From Pararhodobacter sp. (lineage in GTDB: Bacteria; Pseudomonadota; Alphaproteobacteria; Rhodobacterales; Rhodobacteraceae), in NCBI GenBank assembly GCA_020832805.1, contig JAFIED010000126.1, positions 1-38,622 of the forward strand: a stretch of DNA of 38,622 bases. Reading direction: 5' to 3'. Within the stretch, counting starts at the first letter, position 1. Each line of letters opens with the position of its first letter. The notes beneath the pieces are model-generated. The model did not search any database and was not told where the DNA came from. It was given only the letters and a program-made list of their open reading frames with translations. The position numbers and the translations under genes were made by a program. Below are positions 15,251 through 24,469 of this stretch, piece after piece.

Positions 15251-17086
15251 TCAGAACGGCAACACCAGCGGAACAAGAAGCACGCTTGTTGCAAGACAGA
15301 TCAGTGCGAATGGCACGCCGACACGCAGAAAATCGATGAACCGATAATTCCCCGGCCCCACAACCAGCGTGTTCACCGGCGAGGATACCGGGGTCATGAA
15401 GGCCGCTGATGCAGCCAGCGCCACGGTCATGGCAAACGGATAGGGCGAGGCATCAAGGGCGCTGGCGACAGCCAGGGCCACCGGGGCCATCAGCACCGCC
15501 GTTGCGGTGTTCGAGATGAACAACCCCAGGATGCCCGTGACCGCAAAGATTGCCGCCAGAACCAGCCGGGGCGAGGCACCGTCCAGCGCGCCCAGAAGCG
15601 CCTGCGCTGCGATCTCGACCCCGCCGGTGCGTTGCAGCGCCAGCGAGAAGGGCAGCATGCCGACGATCAGGATCAGGCTTTGCCAGTGGATAGACCGGTA
15701 GGCACCGGCCATGTCGATGCAGCGAAAAAGGCCCAGCAGCAGGCAGCCGAACAGCGCTGCCTGCACGTTCGGCACGATCCCCCAGACCATCAATACCACC
15801 ACCAGCGCCAGCACGCCCACAGCCAGCGGGGCGCGGTGGCGCGCGGGAACGGCCTCGTCGGACTCGGCGGGCAGATCGAGCAGCACCAGATCGCGGCGTT
15901 CGTCGGCCAGCTTGCGGATCGCGCGCCAGGGGCCGACGGCCAGCAGCGTGTCGCCGGGGCGCAGCGGCTCGTCGATCACGCCCTCGGGCACGGGTTTCGT
16001 GCCATGCTTCATGCCGATGACCGACAGGTCATAGGTGCTGCGGAACCGGGCTTGCGTGACCGTCTTGCCGATCAGGCGCGAGGTCGGCGGCACGATGATC
16101 TGCGCCATGCCGATTTCCTGCGCCGTGTCCGTGAACCACGTGCCGGAAACCGGGGTTTCCACAAGATCATGGGCGCGTGCGAAATCCTCCAGATCAAACC
16201 CCGCGCTGCGTTGGTCGATCAGCATGATATCGCCGCCCTGCAGAACCGTCTCGGCGCGCGGATGGATCAGCGCGCGGCGAAAGCGCGCGCCGCGTTCAAT
16301 GGCGACAATGTTGATACCCGCGCTGGCGCGCAGGTCCAGCGCGTCCAGGCGTTTGCCCACCAGAGCCGACCCGGGCCGCAGCCTGAGCCGATGTTCGCGC
16401 CCCGCCAGCTTGTAGTCCTGAACCCAGTTGGCCAGCGCGGCGCGTTCGGGCAGTTCGGGTGCCGGCCCGGGTGCCAGCATCCGGCGTGCCACCAGCATGT
16501 ACAGCACCGCCAGCACCAGGATCGGCACGCCGAATGGCGTGAACGAAAAGAAGCCGAACCCTGCGTGCCCTTGCCGCATCAGTTCGGAATGGACAACCAG
16601 GTTGGGTGCGGTGGCGACCAGCGTCATCATGCCGCTGATCAGCGCGGCCACCGACAGCGGCATCATCAGCCGCCCCGCGGGGATGTGCGCCTTGCGCGCA
16701 ATGCGCAGCACGATGGGAATGAAGATCGCCACCACCCCGGTCGAAGACATGAAAGACCCCACGCCGGCCACGATCACCATCAACAGGAAGATCAGCTTTG
16801 CCTCGCTGGCGCCGGCTCGTGCGGTCAGCCAGTCGCCCAGGCGCTGCGCCACGCCGGTGCGCACCAATGCCTCGCCAATCACGAATAGGGCCGCGATCAG
16901 CACGATATTGGGGTCAGACAGGCCCACCAGCGCCTCGGACATGCTGATCACGCCGGTCATCGGCAGCGCGACCATCATGGTGACCGCAACCACATCCATG
17001 CGCGGGCGGTTGAGCGCAAACATGACTACCGCCGCACCCAGCAGGGCCAGCACCATCAACAGCGGTGACATGGTTAGTTCCATCAT
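15251..17086 (-). CDS. SLC13/SAC1-like anion permease with two RCK_C (TrkA-C) domains
   Basis: 611-residue membrane protein of the SLC13-related permease group: about five to six helices (from MSPLLMVLALLGAAVVMFAL to PILVLAVLYMLVARRM), then two consecutive RCK_C (TrkA-C) regulatory domains (about residues 215-285 and 300-375, recognisable by GSALVGKRLDALDLR and TSRLIGKTVTQARFR), then a second helical block ending in VLLVPLVLPF. The substrate-site regions SSTGVVAIFIPIVLR and ISNTATAVLMAPVALA are present. The family moves sulfate, dicarboxylates or similar anions. ATG 17086 is used; ATG 17071 has a better-spaced GGAA and is equally plausible. The open frame extends to 17407, but that part overlaps the neighbouring gene and is not conserved. 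Confidence 0.87.
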   Translation of the reverse strand: MMELTMSPLLMVLALLGAAVVMFALNRPRMDVVAVTMMVALPMTGVISMSEALVGLSDPNIVLIAALFVIGEALVRTGVAQRLGDWLTARAGASEAKLIFLLMVIVAGVGSFMSSTGVVAIFIPIVLRIARKAHIPAGRLMMPLSVAALISGMMTLVATAPNLVVHSELMRQGHAGFGFFSFTPFGVPILVLAVLYMLVARRMLAPGPAPELPERAALANWVQDYKLAGREHRLRLRPGSALVGKRLDALDLRASAGINIVAIERGARFRRALIHPRAETVLQGGDIMLIDQRSAGFDLEDFARAHDLVETPVSGTWFTDTAQEIGMAQIIVPPTSRLIGKTVTQARFRSTYDLSVIGMKHGTKPVPEGVIDEPLRPGDTLLAVGPWRAIRKLADERRDLVLLDLPAESDEAVPARHRAPLAVGVLALVVVLMVWGIVPNVQAALFGCLLLGLFRCIDMAGAYRSIHWQSLILIVGMLPFSLALQRTGGVEIAAQALLGALDGASPRLVLAAIFAVTGILGLFISNTATAVLMAPVALAVASALDASPYPFAMTVALAASAAFMTPVSSPVNTLVVGPGNYRFIDFLRVGVPFALICLATSVLLVPLVLPF

Positions 17087-17154
17087 CGGTCTAGAGTTGC
17101 CCAGATGTTCAAGCACGCCTACCACGCTGCCGCAAGGTCTGCGCGCTGCCCGCA

Positions 17155-17733
17155 TCAACGCCCGGGCAGCAGCCGGGGCACCAGTTTCAGATAGGCCAGC
17201 ATGCCGAACAACTCGACCAGGGATTGCAGCACGATCACCAGAACAGCCAGGCGCAGCTCGTGCACCATCATCAGGCCCGCCAGCAGCACCCACAGCCAGA
17301 CCGGCCGAAACACCATCTGCGCCAGCAGGTTCACGGGGGTTGCGGCAATGGCGCGGGTGGTATCGCCCCCTGCCAAATGGGTGAAGGTTACATACCACTC
17401 GCCACAAGGTGACAGCAGAACCAGCGCCACCCCCAACCGGATTGCCGGATCGGCGGGCAGCAAGGGCAACAGGGCCGCCACGCTCATCGGTAACGGAATG
17501 AAGTTGCCTGTCAGCACCGCACCCATGAAACGCCGGTCGCGCACGGCCAGCGGCAGCGTGGCCAGCGGCACCTGGGTGAATGTCACAAAGATCAGCGCGC
17601 TCAGCAGCGGCCAGAGCAACCGATCCAGTGCATTGCCGGTGCCCTGCTCACCAAGCGCACATTTACCCGGCACCAGCCCGCACACCAGTGGGGCCAGACA
17701 GAACCAGAGCTGACGGCGTTCAAGCTGCAACAC
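17155..17733 (-). CDS. half-length ACR3/arsenic-resistance-like transporter (possibly truncated)
   Basis: 192 residues, five or six hydrophobic segments, resembling the N-terminal half of ACR3-type arsenite permeases. The start LERRQLWFCLAPLVCGLVPG and the LSPCGEWYVTFTHLAGGDTTRA segment match the family, including the conserved cysteine followed by a tryptophan and the LAGGDT motif. Known members have ten helices and about 320-400 residues; here the protein stops directly after the first five-helix repeat (ending LVPRLLPGR). No second half was found downstream in another frame. It may be a decayed gene or a genuine half-size transporter. The start is GTG, without a clear ribosome site, 30 bp downstream of the FG-GAP gene stop. 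Arsenite transport should not be assumed. Confidence 0.6.
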   Translation of the reverse strand: MLQLERRQLWFCLAPLVCGLVPGKCALGEQGTGNALDRLLWPLLSALIFVTFTQVPLATLPLAVRDRRFMGAVLTGNFIPLPMSVAALLPLLPADPAIRLGVALVLLSPCGEWYVTFTHLAGGDTTRAIAATPVNLLAQMVFRPVWLWVLLAGLMMVHELRLAVLVIVLQSLVELFGMLAYLKLVPRLLPGR

Positions 17734-17762
17734 GGTCGTGGCGCGCCCGCCGCCGGGGTATT

Positions 17763-20700
17763 TCAGAACTCTTGCAGATGGCCGATCAGCACGCCGGTGA
17801 ACTGCATGTCGGGCAGGTCGGTGGTCAAGGTCTCGATGCTGCGGCCAGGTGTGACCTGCGCATTCATCCGGTCGATACCCGAAACATCGGTTGATGCGTC
17901 AATGAATATCCAGCGCGGTGCCTGTTCCGTTGGCAGGCCGACAGCAACGCGCAGGATATCCAGGGCGTCGCTGGCGTTGACCTGCCCGTCGCCGTTGAAA
18001 TCGGCGGCAATGAAATCAAGCGGCCCCGCAGCGCCCCATGACACCGGCAACCCCACTGCCAGTCGCAGCACCTCCAGCGCCGACGTGGCGGTGATGGCGG
18101 GGTCGCCCATGGCATGGCTGCGCTCGATGCCCAGATGCCCTGTGGCACCGACAGGCAGATCAAGGGCAAAGCGCCCCATCACATCGGCATCTGCAGAGTC
18201 TGGCACGCCCTCTTGTGGGGTGAACACAAGACTGGCGCCAGTGATGTCGTTGCCCAGGCGGTCGGTGACCGTGCCGGTGACCCGAACGGTTTCACCATCG
18301 ACCAGCCGGCCCAGGCGCACAGCGGCATAGTTCAGTCCGGACGGGTCGTGTTCCGGCAGATCCCAGCCAGAAACCATATAGACCATGTCCGGCACGCCAT
18401 CGCCGTTCACATCGGCAAAAACGGACTGGATGGTGCCGGGATAGGTGGCGGGGTCGATCCGTGCAAAGTTGCCCTCGCCGTCATTCTGGAACCAGTGCAC
18501 CTGCATTGCCGAAAAATCCGAGGTCCAGCGCGACAGGACGATATCCAGATGCCCGTCGGCGTTGAAGTCGGTCAGAAAGAAATCCGGCGTGCCGGTGGCA
18601 TAGTCCAGCCGCGCGCCGCCTTCCTGCCCGCCGATCCGGTGCGACTGGTCGACAAAGCCGTCCGCGCCCCGGTTTTCCAGGAACTGGAAATGAATCAGGT
18701 CCGGCCCCACCCACAACACGATCAGATCCTCCAGCCCGTTGCCGGTGACATCGCCCACGCGCGTCATCTCGGGCAGCAAGGTGCCATTGCGGATCTGGTT
18801 CATCGGCAGATCGGGGGCCAGCGCATCGTCATAGACCAGCGTGAAATTCCCCGCGCCATCGTTGACCGCCACGGCGAAGCCCAGCGCATCGGGCGCCAGA
18901 TGGCCAGGTCCGAAATAGGTGACATAGCCAAGGAAGATGTCGTTGATGCCATTGCCGCCGTAATCGATGCCGTCGGCATGATAGGACATCGTGACCCATT
19001 CGAAGGTCTCGTCGAAACTGACGCCGCGCGGCCAGCCGTGCAGGGTGGAATAATGCTGCGGCGCGCCGAAACCGCCCTCGCCATCGGCCAGCAGCAGGTA
19101 GCTGGTGATGTTGTCGCGTTCCCCCAGGTTGTTGATGTAAAGGTCCAGATGCCCGTTGCCGGTGAAATCGGCCGCGACCGAACCATGGCTGAAATCAGTG
19201 TAATCCGGCAGCAGATGGGTGGCATCGCCATAACGCCCCTCGCCGTCCGAGATCAGCAGCACATTGCGTTCGCCGGGGAAGGGCCAGAAGGCCTCGGTCC
19301 CGGTGCTGTTGACCAGGATGTCCGTGGTGCCGTCGCGGTTGAAATCGCCCAGGATGAAGTTGCGCACGATGGACCCGCCCACCGGGCCGGGCAGCAGTTC
19401 GGCGCTCAGTTCCACCAGCGCGCCGTCGCGCCAGCCCAGCACGACCAAGGGGCTGGCCTCCTCGGGCCGTTCGTTCGCGCCTTCGGGCGTGGTTGAAATC
19501 ACCACCTCATGCTGCCCGTCGCCGGTGATGTCGACCGCGACCGCGCGTTCCCATTCCACCTGACCCAGCCCCCAGTCGGCGCCCAGCGGGGTTTCGGCAT
19601 ATATCGGCGCGCCAAAGACGATGCCGGTAGGCGCGTACAGGGTGAAGGGAGAGGGCTGATCAGGACCGGGCCTTGGATCGGGGCCGGGCTCTGGATCGGG
19701 GTTCGGTTCGGGGTCGCGGTCCGGCTCAGGCTGTGGTTCTGGCTCGTCGACCGGGGCATTCAGGACCAAGGGCGCGCCCGGGGTCAGCACGATCCTCTCG
19801 CCGGTTTCCTCGATGACGATTTCGTTCTCGGGGCTGAAGATCGTGGTGCGCCCGGTTTCGGGATCATGGGCGACGGTCAGGCCGGGGCCGGCATCCTGGG
19901 GCGGCGGCGCCTCGGTTTCCGGGTCGTCGCGGCCCGGCGGGTCGAAGGTTGGCCAGAGACCGGGGTCCGGCGTCGGTTCTGCGCCGGTTTCGTCATCGGG
20001 AATATCGTCGGGCCCGCCGCCCAGCACCAAGCCGTCGACAAATATCGTCCCGGCAGAGGTTTCGATCCGCCAGGCGCCGGCATGGCTCGTCGGCAGCCAG
20101 AAATGCATCGTGCCCTGGTGCAGCGTGGCGGTCTTGGGGCCGAACTGACCCGGTTCCGGCCGCGAAAGCGACAGGTTGGAATCCTGCCACAGCCAGAAGC
20201 CGGTGGTATCGAAGCCCTGCATCCGGATCACGGTGGTATCGTCGGTGATGATCCGCTCGCCGAAGCCGACGATCTGGCCGCGTGTCACGAAAGGCTCGTT
20301 GATGTGGCCCAGGCTGCCCCAAACCGTGACCGCCTTGTTTGCCTGCGGGGTCACCACATCGGCCAGGAAGCCGTAAAGGTTGTAATGTGAATCCGCCGTC
20401 GGCGCATCGACCCGGCTGACCCCTATGGGCGCGCCGTTCGGCGCGCGGTTGTAGACGATATGCGACCAGAGAGGGTTCCCGTCCAGCCGCACGGACGCAT
20501 CGGCGCCGGGGTTTTCGTCGAGGCCGACATGCAGAAGGGAATGAGAGACCCGCCGTTCCACGAATAAGACATCCGAGGGAGACACCGAGCGCATGTCGTC
20601 CGGAGAGCCCGACAGCACCAGATCGTTGGCATCGGATGCAATGACGCCCGACGGAATCACCGAGGGTCGCTGCGGGCCAACCAGGATATCCCAGCCGATC

Positions 20701-21584
20701 AACTCGTCCATTTCCGGATCGAAAAACGAATGCGAGAACCGAAGGCTGTCGGTGCCATCGAAGCCGATGATCCGGTCCGTCCTTCCATAGGTCAGGGGGC
20801 TGTACGAAAGCCTTACTTCGGCCGGTCCGGCACCCAGTTCCAGCTCAAGCGGCGCTTCGGACCAGAAGCGGACCGTCTTGTCTTCTGCGTTAGGGTCGTT
20901 CGGGTCGGCCGGAATGACAAAGCTGCCGGTTCCGGAACCCACTCTTGCCGGGCCGTCGCCAAGCCTGAAGACACCGCCATCATGGATGCTGATCTCGACC
21001 GGCCCGGCAAACGGCGACCCTTCCTGCCAGCTGCCGAAGGGGCGCCAATCAGGGGGGGCGCCGGAAGTCGACGAGACCCTGATCAGAGGGGTGGTCGGCT
21101 CTGTCACCTGCATCCTTGGATCAAGGGTTCCAGCAGAAACCGAAAAATTTTCGCTAAGCTGGCCGAAGCGCTCGACCGTCTGACGGTCGTAAACCTGATC
21201 CACGCTATAGAAATGCTGGTCTTCGGACGGGATATTCCCGAAGTCGTCTGAAAAGACGCGGGTTACGACCACATCCGGCCTGCCCGCCACACTTTCGTCG
21301 ATACGCAGACGGCTCAGCAACAGCGGCCCGAATTCGACTGCCCCCGGCAGGCTTTCCAGCACCTGCGGCCAAACCCATGACCCCTGTCCGGCCCATGTGC
21401 GATAGAATGAGGAATCCAAGTTCTGCAGCATTCGCATTTGATCCGGGTCCGGCAACCCGTCATCGTTCAACCCGACAGACCACACCAGAGAGCCGACAAG
21501 GACCGTATCTGGCAGCGCCAGAGGCGGTGGGCTGGTCAGATCAAAGCCCGTGACACCCCGGTGGAACGTGATGGATGTGACCAT
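17763..21584 (-). CDS. large FG-GAP repeat protein with C-terminal dockerin module
   Basis: 1273 residues. The N-terminal ~600 residues are unrecognised and beta-rich by eye. A proline/acidic linker of repeated P-E/D-P units spans about residues 611-648. Then come at least six FG-GAP/VCBS-type calcium loops (VDITGDGQHE, GDFNRDGTTD, ADFTGNGHLD, GDVTGNGLED, TDFNADGHLD, ADVNGDGVPD), which should form one beta-propeller. The end is dockerin-like: a canonical loop DFNGDGQVNASDALDILR, preceded by a degenerate partner (ITATSALEVLRLAVG), and a closing GVLIGHLQEF. ATG 21584 has GAGGG upstream and replaces a longer, unconserved 61-residue extension. No Sec signal is visible, although such proteins are normally outside the cell, so a type I or other route is likely. 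The ~240 bp upstream hold no recognisable feature. No cohesin gene is in the window. Confidence 0.85.
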   Translation of the reverse strand: MVTSITFHRGVTGFDLTSPPPLALPDTVLVGSLVWSVGLNDDGLPDPDQMRMLQNLDSSFYRTWAGQGSWVWPQVLESLPGAVEFGPLLLSRLRIDESVAGRPDVVVTRVFSDDFGNIPSEDQHFYSVDQVYDRQTVERFGQLSENFSVSAGTLDPRMQVTEPTTPLIRVSSTSGAPPDWRPFGSWQEGSPFAGPVEISIHDGGVFRLGDGPARVGSGTGSFVIPADPNDPNAEDKTVRFWSEAPLELELGAGPAEVRLSYSPLTYGRTDRIIGFDGTDSLRFSHSFFDPEMDELIGWDILVGPQRPSVIPSGVIASDANDLVLSGSPDDMRSVSPSDVLFVERRVSHSLLHVGLDENPGADASVRLDGNPLWSHIVYNRAPNGAPIGVSRVDAPTADSHYNLYGFLADVVTPQANKAVTVWGSLGHINEPFVTRGQIVGFGERIITDDTTVIRMQGFDTTGFWLWQDSNLSLSRPEPGQFGPKTATLHQGTMHFWLPTSHAGAWRIETSAGTIFVDGLVLGGGPDDIPDDETGAEPTPDPGLWPTFDPPGRDDPETEAPPPQDAGPGLTVAHDPETGRTTIFSPENEIVIEETGERIVLTPGAPLVLNAPVDEPEPQPEPDRDPEPNPDPEPGPDPRPGPDQPSPFTLYAPTGIVFGAPIYAETPLGADWGLGQVEWERAVAVDITGDGQHEVVISTTPEGANERPEEASPLVVLGWRDGALVELSAELLPGPVGGSIVRNFILGDFNRDGTTDILVNSTGTEAFWPFPGERNVLLISDGEGRYGDATHLLPDYTDFSHGSVAADFTGNGHLDLYINNLGERDNITSYLLLADGEGGFGAPQHYSTLHGWPRGVSFDETFEWVTMSYHADGIDYGGNGINDIFLGYVTYFGPGHLAPDALGFAVAVNDGAGNFTLVYDDALAPDLPMNQIRNGTLLPEMTRVGDVTGNGLEDLIVLWVGPDLIHFQFLENRGADGFVDQSHRIGGQEGGARLDYATGTPDFFLTDFNADGHLDIVLSRWTSDFSAMQVHWFQNDGEGNFARIDPATYPGTIQSVFADVNGDGVPDMVYMVSGWDLPEHDPSGLNYAAVRLGRLVDGETVRVTGTVTDRLGNDITGASLVFTPQEGVPDSADADVMGRFALDLPVGATGHLGIERSHAMGDPAITATSALEVLRLAVGLPVSWGAAGPLDFIAADFNGDGQVNASDALDILRVAVGLPTEQAPRWIFIDASTDVSGIDRMNAQVTPGRSIETLTTDLPDMQFTGVLIGHLQEF

Positions 21585-21827
21585 GTCAAAGCCCTCGCCC
21601 GTTGCCGCGTCGGGGCTGTCGAGACAAGGCGCCAGCCCGGGCACAGGCGCCTGATCGTGGTTTTTGCAAGCCCTGACAAGACTGTAGGCACCCCCCTTGC
21701 GGCTTGTCCACAGGCATCTGCCGCGCAGGCGCGCAAACATGCATGTGTCAGGTGCCTTTCTTGGCACGGATCAGAGGGCGACGCGCTGTCAGCGGTGCCG
21801 TCTCGGGGCTGGTGTCAGGGAGTATCG

Positions 21828-22571
21828 TCAGCCAACAAGGGGCCGGGCCGATGCCTGAGAGGGCGCGGCACCCTGACCGAGCAGCGCCAGCATGCCGGCC
21901 TCGGCGTAGCAGATCAGCGCCTCTGTCCTGTCAAGCTGATTGCCGCTGTCATTCTCGGCGGCGATGCCGTTTGCAGAGTCTGCCAGGGCGTCGATCCGCC
22001 AGGTTGACGTGATCAGCGCCAGCATGGCCGCCACGCTGAAAACCAACCCGGCGGCCAGGTGCTCTGGCGCGGCTCTTGGGCAGCTTGCGGCAATGACCTG
22101 GCTGAAGCGAGCTACCGTGGGGTCAAAGCACCGCGCGGTCAGGGCGCGCCACTGTGGATCGGCTGAAATCATGGCAATGAGCCTGGCATAGGCGCGCCAG
22201 CCCGGGTCCGGCCCGGTGGCGCGCGCCATCAGCGGGCGGATGAACGCGGCCAGGATCGCGCGCAAGGGTGGCCTGGGCTGGGCTGCCATCAGCTCGGCCA
22301 GCGCGGCCTCGCGTGCAGCACTCAGTTCCGACGCCCGCGCCTGCACCACGGCCTCGAACAGTGCCTGCTTTGTACCGCCGTGAAAGGATACAAGCGCCGG
22401 TGTCACAGCGGCCTTGGCGGCAATGTCGCGCGTCGACGTGCCATCAAATCCGCGTTCGGCAAACAGCGCCTCGGCCGCGGCAAAGATCGCGCGTCTGGTT
22501 TCCTGCGCGCGGCGAGAGGGGCGGCGCTGGCGTGTGCCAAGGTCTGTTTTTGCCTGATACATGAAAAGCAT
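21828..22571 (-). CDS. TetR-family regulator divergent from the monooxygenase operon
   Basis: 247-residue protein with a TetR DNA-binding domain in the first ~70 residues (AIFAAAEALFAERGFDGTSTRDIAAKAAV, then an LVSFHGGTKQALF helix) and a C-terminal domain resembling the CerR/DUF1956 type (MISADPQWRALT... segment). The normally conserved Y-Y/H-F after the recognition helix reads SFHGGT, which is unusual but near some CerR-type members. ATG 22571 is used; an ATG three codons later (22562) is equally open. It is divergent from the flavin monooxygenase gene, and an imperfect palindrome between them (22583-22598) is a likely operator. It probably controls the plus-strand operon up to 26584. Confidence 0.87.
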   Translation of the reverse strand: MLFMYQAKTDLGTRQRRPSRRAQETRRAIFAAAEALFAERGFDGTSTRDIAAKAAVTPALVSFHGGTKQALFEAVVQARASELSAAREAALAELMAAQPRPPLRAILAAFIRPLMARATGPDPGWRAYARLIAMISADPQWRALTARCFDPTVARFSQVIAASCPRAAPEHLAAGLVFSVAAMLALITSTWRIDALADSANGIAAENDSGNQLDRTEALICYAEAGMLALLGQGAAPSQASARPLVG

Positions 22572-22582
22572 GTTGATTTATT

Positions 22583-22598
22583 TTGGACAGATGTTCAA
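22583..22598. promoter_or_regulatory. putative TetR operator between regulator and monooxygenase operon
   Basis: The 16-bp sequence TTGGACA-GA-TGTTCAA is an inverted repeat with one mismatch in 7-bp arms. It lies 12 bp upstream of the TetR start and 37 bp upstream of the monooxygenase start, in the only A/T-rich part of this gap. This is a typical size and place for autoregulation and for control of the divergent operon. Confidence 0.45.
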
Positions 22599-22634
22599 TC
22601 TAAACCCGCATCGGCGCGCAAGGGAGGGCGGGAC

Positions 22635-23963
22635 GTGACAGCAGGCGACACCACCGAGCAGGACAGGCGCGACCGATATGCCCTGATTGGCGCAGGGCCC
22701 ATGGGGCTGGCCTGCGCGCGGGTGCTGGTGCAGCAGGGCATTCCGTTCGAAGGGTTCGAACTGCACGCCGATGTCGGCGGGCTGTGGGATATCGATGCCC
22801 CGCGATCGACCATGTACGAAACCGCGCATCTGATCTCTTCCCGGCGCAAGACCGAGTTCACCGATTTTCCGATGGAGCCGGGGGGTGCAGACTATCCCTC
22901 GCATCGTCAGGTTCTGGCCTATTTCCGCGCCTTTGCCGACCATTTCGACCTGCGGCGCCACTACCAGTTCAACGCAGAGGTGGTGCAAGCCCAACCACTG
23001 GGGGGCGATGGCGATGGCTGGCGCGTGGTCTGGCAGCAGAACGGGGTGGAACAGGCCGCCATCTATCGGGGTGTGATGATCGCCAATGGCACCTTGTCAG
23101 AGCCGAACCGCCCGCAATTCAGGGGCGACTGGGCGGGCGAGATGCTGCATTCGGCCGATTACCGCAACCCGCGCCAGTTTGCAGGAAGGCGCGTGCTGGT
23201 GGTGGGGGCGGGCAATTCGGGTTGTGACATTGCCATCAATGCGATTCACCACGGCGAAAGCTGCGATATTTCCATGCGGCGGGGGTACTACTTTGTGCCG
23301 AAATACGTGTTCGGCAAACCTGCCGATACGGTGGGTGGCGCCATCCGCCTGCCTATGTGGCTGAAACGCCGGATAGACGGTCTGGTCTTGCGCTGGTTCG
23401 TGGGCGATCCGCAGAAATACGGGTTCCCGAAACCTGATTACCAGCTTTACGAAGCGCACCCTGTCGTCAACTCGCTGATCGTGTTCCACGCTGGCCATGG
23501 CGATATCCGCGTGCGCCCGGATATCGACCGTCTTGACGGCAACACGGTGCATTTCCGTGATGGGTCAACAGGCGAATACGACACCATACTGACCGCCACC
23601 GGTTACCGGTTGCATTATCCCTTTATCGACCGCGCGCACCTGAACTGGCAAGGCGATGCACCGCATCTTTACCTGAATTGCATGCATCCGCAGCGCGATG
23701 ATCTGTACGTCATGGGCATGGTCGAGGCCGCAGGGCTGGGCTGGCAGGGCCGCCATGATCAGGCAGAGATGGTGGCGCGCTACATCAAGGCGCAGGGCAC
23801 CCCGGCCGGCGCCGCACTGAAGGCCGAAAAGGCAGGGGGGTTTCAGCGTGCGACCGGCGGCATGCGCTATATCGATCTGCCGCGCATGGCCTATTATGTC
23901 GAAAAACAGACCTATCTGCGTGCTGTGCGGCGGGTATCCGATCGGTTGGGGCGTGCAGTATGA
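22635..23963 (+). CDS. FAD/NAD(P)H-dependent flavin monooxygenase (FMO-like)
   Basis: 442 residues. The FAD-binding Rossmann motif is Gly19-x-Gly21-x-x-Gly24 (LIGAGPMGLA), the NADPH-binding motif GAGNSGCD is near residue 191, and between them lies the FMO fingerprint in the form WAGEMLHSADY (the first aromatic is Trp instead of Phe). Length and motif order fit class B flavin monooxygenases that add one oxygen to nitrogen, sulfur or ketone carbons. A Baeyer-Villiger role is possible but the fingerprint is closer to FMO. The start is GTG 22635 behind GGGAGGGCGGGAC; the upstream open frame is antisense to the TetR gene. It heads an operon whose genes all overlap by ATGA, with a transporter and two SDR enzymes, suggesting uptake and oxidation of a hydrophobic or steroid-like acid. 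Confidence 0.9.
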   Translation: MTAGDTTEQDRRDRYALIGAGPMGLACARVLVQQGIPFEGFELHADVGGLWDIDAPRSTMYETAHLISSRRKTEFTDFPMEPGGADYPSHRQVLAYFRAFADHFDLRRHYQFNAEVVQAQPLGGDGDGWRVVWQQNGVEQAAIYRGVMIANGTLSEPNRPQFRGDWAGEMLHSADYRNPRQFAGRRVLVVGAGNSGCDIAINAIHHGESCDISMRRGYYFVPKYVFGKPADTVGGAIRLPMWLKRRIDGLVLRWFVGDPQKYGFPKPDYQLYEAHPVVNSLIVFHAGHGDIRVRPDIDRLDGNTVHFRDGSTGEYDTILTATGYRLHYPFIDRAHLNWQGDAPHLYLNCMHPQRDDLYVMGMVEAAGLGWQGRHDQAEMVARYIKAQGTPAGAALKAEKAGGFQRATGGMRYIDLPRMAYYVEKQTYLRAVRRVSDRLGRAV

Positions 23964-24469
23964 ACGGCGCCGCCGCCGCCATCGACGAGGTGATGCTGAA
24001 CTTCACCCCGGGCAGCCTGATGCTGTTGAACGGCATTCTGGCCATCGTCATGTTTTCAATCGCGCTGGACCTGCGCCCGCGCGATTTCCGGGTCTTTGCC
24101 ACCCAGCCGCGCCCGGTGCTGGCTGGCCTGTTTTCGCAGTTCGTGGCCCTGCCGGCACTGACCTTTCTGCTGGTGCTGGCCACCGCACCGCGGCCCTCCA
24201 TTGCGCTGGGGCTGATGCTGGTTGCGGCCTGTCCGGGCGGAAACATCTCGAACTTCATCACCCACCGTGCGGGCGGGAACACTGCGCTTTCGGTGTCGCT
24301 GACGGCCTTTTCGACTGTCGGCGCGATCCTGCTGACGCCATTGAACATTGCTTTCTGGGGCAGTCTGTACCCGCCCACGGCCGAGATCCTGCGCGCCACG
24401 CATATCGACCCCGTTCAAGTAGCCGTTACAGTTGGGCTCATGCTGATCCTGCCCCTGATGATGGCATGA
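23960..24469 (+). CDS. bile acid:sodium symporter-family protein, N-terminal half
   Basis: 169 residues covering the first five-helix repeat of a BASS-family transporter. It begins MNGAAAAIDEVMLN, includes the family core ACPGGNISNFITHRAGGN and the LSVSLTAFSTVGAILLTPLN helix, and ends at LILPLMMA. The stop falls where normal members continue as P-L-x-x-G-M into the cytoplasmic linker. The second half is encoded by the next open frame in the -1 phase, starting at ATG 24466 inside the stop (ATGA). One extra G at about 24463-24464 would fuse both halves perfectly (LMMGMTLKV). It is therefore either a one-base frameshift (mutation or sequencing error) or a coupled two-subunit version. The family imports organic anions such as bile acids or pantoate with sodium. 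Confidence 0.8.
   Translation: MNGAAAAIDEVMLNFTPGSLMLLNGILAIVMFSIALDLRPRDFRVFATQPRPVLAGLFSQFVALPALTFLLVLATAPRPSIALGLMLVAACPGGNISNFITHRAGGNTALSVSLTAFSTVGAILLTPLNIAFWGSLYPPTAEILRATHIDPVQVAVTVGLMLILPLMMA

Noticed and set aside
15632-16888. 418-residue open frame on the plus strand
   Set aside because: It is the complement of the SLC13-like permease gene; composition is His/Gln/Arg-rich shadow sequence.
17087-17407. N-terminal extension of the SLC13-like permease
   Set aside because: It lies within the ACR3-like gene in another frame and is not hydrophobic; family homology begins at the MMELTMSPL start.
18114-19496. 460-residue open frame on the plus strand
   Set aside because: It is antisense to the FG-GAP protein and shows no domain, signal or ribosome site.
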